From the NCBI GenBank assembly GCA_034667525.1, contig JAXDJO010000025.1, positions 1-16,120 on the forward strand: 16,120 bases of DNA, given 5' to 3'. Position numbers and translations under genes: made by a program. Under the pieces are notes generated by a model. That model was not told the origin of the DNA and searched no databases. It worked only from the letters and a program-made list of their open reading frames with translations. Origin of the DNA: DATAPE01 sp034667525 (lineage in GTDB: Bacteria; Actinomycetota; CADDZG01; WHSQ01). Position 1 is the stretch's first letter; each line of letters begins with the position of its first letter. Shown piece after piece: positions 13,615 through 16,120 of this stretch.

Positions 13615-15580
13615 AGCGCGCCAACCATCGAGCCCACTTTGCAACGGTCTTTGCCCATAGACGTCCATTGTCGACACTAGATCTGGGTTGCAACGTCGTC
13701 GGCATGGTTCGGGCGGGATCGGATGTTGGCTTCCTACGCGGCAACGAGCTGCGCGAGGTTGAGACCCCGGGCTGGTTGAGGCTCGCGCTCGTGCCGATGA
13801 ACATCTCACAGTTGGTGTCTTGTTCGCCAAACCAGCAGGAGTCCGTTCCGCTGCCACCGTCCAAGGCGTCGGTGCCTGAGCTGCCATCGAGTACATCGTT
13901 ACCGGCAAGCCCGAACAATGAGTCGTTCTTGTTACCTCCGTCTATCCGGTTGTCGCCGGCCGTGCCTCGGATGGTGTTGCCATAGGAGCCGGACCCAGAT
14001 ACGTCTTCGATGTTGCTCAAGGAATCGCTTCCTTCTCCCTGGGCCGTCCCGGCGCTGAGATCGATCGTCATCGGACCGTTGGAGTTGAGGTACTCGACGT
14101 TGTCTACCCCGGCGCCTCCATTGACGACATCATTTCCTGGGTCGATGGTCTTGGAACCGGCGGGATCGTCATCAGGGGTCAATTCATCGCTAGCGCCATG
14201 TCCGAACATCGAATCGCTGCCGGGACCCCCCTGTATCCGATCGGGGTAAGGACCGCCCGTGAGCCGGTCGTTGCCTGCGCCCCCGACGAGCGTGCCGTTG
14301 CCGGTGATCACATCGTTACCTCCCGATCCGTCCATCATCACCCCGTACCCGCGGGTTGCATCGATGACGTCGTCGCCGCTAGAACCCCAGATGTCGGCCG
14401 TCCATCTGCCCCCCACCAGCGTGTCGTTGTATTTGCTCCCCACGATCCAGTCGAAGGTGCCACGTACGGTGTCGTGTCCGTAACCGGTGGCGGTGTGGCC
14501 GGGAAGGTTGACATCGACCCCCCGGGGGGCTTTCCCATAATCGAGGATGTTCGTCTCCCCCAGACCATGGATAACGTCGTTGCCGGGGCCACCATCTAAG
14601 TAGGTGGAGCCCACGATAGCGGTGAGCTTGTCGTTCCCCCGCCCCCCTTGAAGGGTAGGGGTGCCGACGGTAAGGCCGCCGATAAGGGTGTCGTTTCCGC
14701 CGCGACCCTTTACCCTCGTGCTGAGCGTGCCGATAAGCAGATTGTCGCCGGCGTTGCCGATCAGGTTGGTGCCGCCCTCAGCCCCCTCGAAACCGGCGAG
14801 TTGGTCCACGCCGTAAGCCTTGATCGCTCTTTTGTTGTTGAGCTGGACGTCTTCCGCGCCGAGATTGGTACTCCGCCCGAAGGTCAACGGATACAAGACG
14901 AGGTCAAAGCCGCGTCCTCCGACCAGGGTGTCGTTGCCCCAGGAACCGATCAGCACGTTGCGCCCAGAGTTACCCACTAGCCGGTCGTTGCCGGCAGATC
15001 CGAACAGTCCTTCGAGGTTCGCTAATCGATCGGAACCTTGGCCGTGGGCGACCCCGGTAGCCAGGCTGGCGTTGACTCCCGGTTCGCGTCCGGCAAACGA
15101 TGCGACATCCAGTGCGCCGCGGCCCCCGTCGAGGTGATCACTGCCGGTGCCTCCCTGGAGCAGGTCGTTACCCGGCCCGCCTTTGAGCACGTCTCTTCCT
15201 GGGCCGCCGATCAAGATGTCACTCTTATTCGATCCATAAAGGTGATCCCTGCCAGAGCCGCCGGCGATGAGATCGACTCCCCCCGAACCTCTGACGCGAT
15301 CAGAGCCCGATCCAGCTTTGATCGCGTCTAATCCGGCACCGGCGCAGATGAGGTCGTTTCCGCCGCGGCCCGCTATGACGTCATCGCCTCGGAGTCCCAC
15401 GATCACATCCCTGCCGGAGGTCCCTGTCAGCACATCATTCCCGTCAGTGCCAACGATGGTCGCAGTGGCGCCCAGACACCTTGCTGTCTGCGCGGCGGCC
15501 GGTGTGGCGGTGGTGATCGCAGAAGCCACAGTTAAAACAACCGCCAGGAAGCATCCGGCACCTTTGTTCGACCCCCCCAT
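13613..15580 (-). CDS. Secreted RTX-type calcium-binding repeat protein
   Basis: 655 aa from ATG 15580, which has AGGAG six bases upstream; the frame continues to 15751 but without a ribosome binding site. Signal peptide about 1-30 (hydrophobic FLAVVLTVASAITTATPAAA, cleavage near AAA-QT). Nonapeptide repeats GGxGxDxLx fill about 44-154 (GTDGNDVLTGTSGRDVIVGL and so on), then return at 195-225, 290-340, 395-460 and 545-580; they form calcium-bound parallel beta-rolls in this family. Three spacer modules of the form V.Y/VASF...V.V.L..G.A.G.G.D.L..IE.. lie near 158-195, 345-390 and 492-540, as in serralysin-like C-terminal regions. C35/C79 and C582/C591 could pair. No protease, lipase or adhesin domain is visible, so it is repeat-only. 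The last ~60 residues are basic and Ser/Pro-rich, unlike the rest, and may come from loss of an earlier stop. Likely cell-surface or matrix protein. Confidence 0.9.
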   Translation of the reverse strand: MGGSNKGAGCFLAVVLTVASAITTATPAAAQTARCLGATATIVGTDGNDVLTGTSGRDVIVGLRGDDVIAGRGGNDLICAGAGLDAIKAGSGSDRVRGSGGVDLIAGGSGRDHLYGSNKSDILIGGPGRDVLKGGPGNDLLQGGTGSDHLDGGRGALDVASFAGREPGVNASLATGVAHGQGSDRLANLEGLFGSAGNDRLVGNSGRNVLIGSWGNDTLVGGRGFDLVLYPLTFGRSTNLGAEDVQLNNKRAIKAYGVDQLAGFEGAEGGTNLIGNAGDNLLIGTLSTRVKGRGGNDTLIGGLTVGTPTLQGGRGNDKLTAIVGSTYLDGGPGNDVIHGLGETNILDYGKAPRGVDVNLPGHTATGYGHDTVRGTFDWIVGSKYNDTLVGGRWTADIWGSSGDDVIDATRGYGVMMDGSGGNDVITGNGTLVGGAGNDRLTGGPYPDRIQGGPGSDSMFGHGASDELTPDDDPAGSKTIDPGNDVVNGGAGVDNVEYLNSNGPMTIDLSAGTAQGEGSDSLSNIEDVSGSGSYGNTIRGTAGDNRIDGGNKNDSLFGLAGNDVLDGSSGTDALDGGSGTDSCWFGEQDTNCEMFIGTSASLNQPGVSTSRSSLPRRKPTSDPARTMPTTLQPRSSVDNGRLWAKTVAKWARWLAR

Positions 15581-15797
15581 GGGACACTCCTGACGCTGGA
15601 TGCAGCGGGCCTGGTTTCCAGGAAATGGCAACAGCTTAATCCCGCTCTGGGACTGACTTGACCAGTCCGCGGAGGTAGTTCGCGATGGTGGAGACGTCCA
15701 GATCTGGAGTCTGTCGGCAGCCATCCTGCGGCCCATGTAGCGGACAATCACACTGTCCGAGAATGTGGACAGGTGTAGATCAAACCTTCGGAGCCCG

Positions 15798-16103
15798 CTA
15801 GTTGTCCTTCTTCTCCCACTTGGCGCGCTTTAGGAATCGGCTTCTTCCTTCGAACTCGAACCAGCGATCGGGTTCCAATTTCTTCAGAGACTCTCCCTCC
15901 TGGGGCCCTAGATCCGTATAAATCTTGTCAGCCGTAATCCGCTGGATCCGATCTGCGGGCAATTCGACGTGGCCTCCCCATCCCTTCAGATCAAGGGCCA
16001 CACCATGAAAGATGTCGTCCTCTTCGTCTCCCAGCACCGCTTCCACATGTCCGATGTCAGTCCCGTCGCCGTCGACCACTCGTGCGCTTTGGTGGATGGC
16101 CAT
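15798..16103 (-). CDS. PRC-barrel-like small protein
   Basis: 101 aa from ATG 16103. The stretch GTDIGHVEAVLGDEEDDIFH, then GVALDLKGWGGHVELPADRI and QRITADKIYTDL, has the strand pattern of PRC-barrel/DUF2171-type domains (opening 'D..G..VG.V' strand, central hydrophobic strand, 'vP...I..i..d.V.l' closing strands). A charged tail (EPDRWFEFEGRSRFLKRAKW) ends with Lys-rich EKKDN. There is no signal peptide or membrane segment. The frame stays open to the window edge, so the true start could lie upstream, and no good ribosome binding site precedes 16103. Such proteins bind RNA, ribosomal or photosynthetic partners in known cases, but most bacterial copies have no assigned role. It lies upstream of the RTX gene on the same strand with a ~217-bp gap, so probably a separate unit. 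Confidence 0.75.
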   Translation of the reverse strand: MAIHQSARVVDGDGTDIGHVEAVLGDEEDDIFHGVALDLKGWGGHVELPADRIQRITADKIYTDLGPQEGESLKKLEPDRWFEFEGRSRFLKRAKWEKKDN

Positions 16104-16120
16104 CCATGAGACGGCTCTTT

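Noticed and set aside
14635..15580. CRISPR-like or satellite array
   Set aside because: The periodic GC-rich sequence is explained by the glycine/aspartate nonapeptide repeats of the RTX protein; there are no identical repeats with unique spacers.

Overview
This 16 kb window looks like chromosomal DNA from a high-GC Gram-positive bacterium, most likely an actinobacterium. The evidence is the GC-rich codon use, GTG starts, an ECF sigma factor with a single-span membrane partner, many OmpR-type two-component genes and a secreted RTX-repeat protein with a Gram-positive style signal peptide. A Thermoleophilia-like host is my guess from overall gene style and was not tested.

Layout. Positions 1-260 hold a decayed IS481-type transposase, followed by about 500 bp with no convincing gene. 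Positions 791-7591 (minus strand) form one tightly packed cluster. In transcription order it encodes a lipoprotein, two ABC ATPases, a large FtsX/MacB-type permease, an OmpR-family response regulator and its sensor kinase, with 4-13 bp overlaps between most neighbours. A second response regulator/kinase pair lies divergently at 7823-9879 (plus), followed by a small secreted acidic Ser/Thr-rich protein (9955-10272) and a strong hairpin terminator. The segment 10500-10890 is a frameshifted remnant of a TolB-like beta-propeller gene. An ECF sigma factor and a membrane partner follow at 11218-12775. A gene-poor stretch (12776-13610) contains the 3' part of a CAT-anticodon tRNA gene, which looks like a relic attachment site of an integrated element. 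The window ends with a 655-residue secreted calcium-binding RTX protein and a PRC-barrel-like protein, both on the minus strand.

How the genes may work together. The 230-bp divergent region between the lipoprotein/ABC/two-component operon and the second two-component pair carries two outward-facing promoters of identical geometry. Each has three TCA-centred heptamers exactly 11 bp apart, and a TAG-type -10 element begins 16 bp after the start of the last heptamer. This is the classic arrangement for an OmpR/PhoB-family activator. A partial match with the same spacing lies before the small secreted protein gene. I infer that one or both response regulators drive the whole cluster, as an envelope-sensing system in which the ABC machinery and the exported proteins are the outputs. 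The transported substrate and the signal cannot be read from the sequence.
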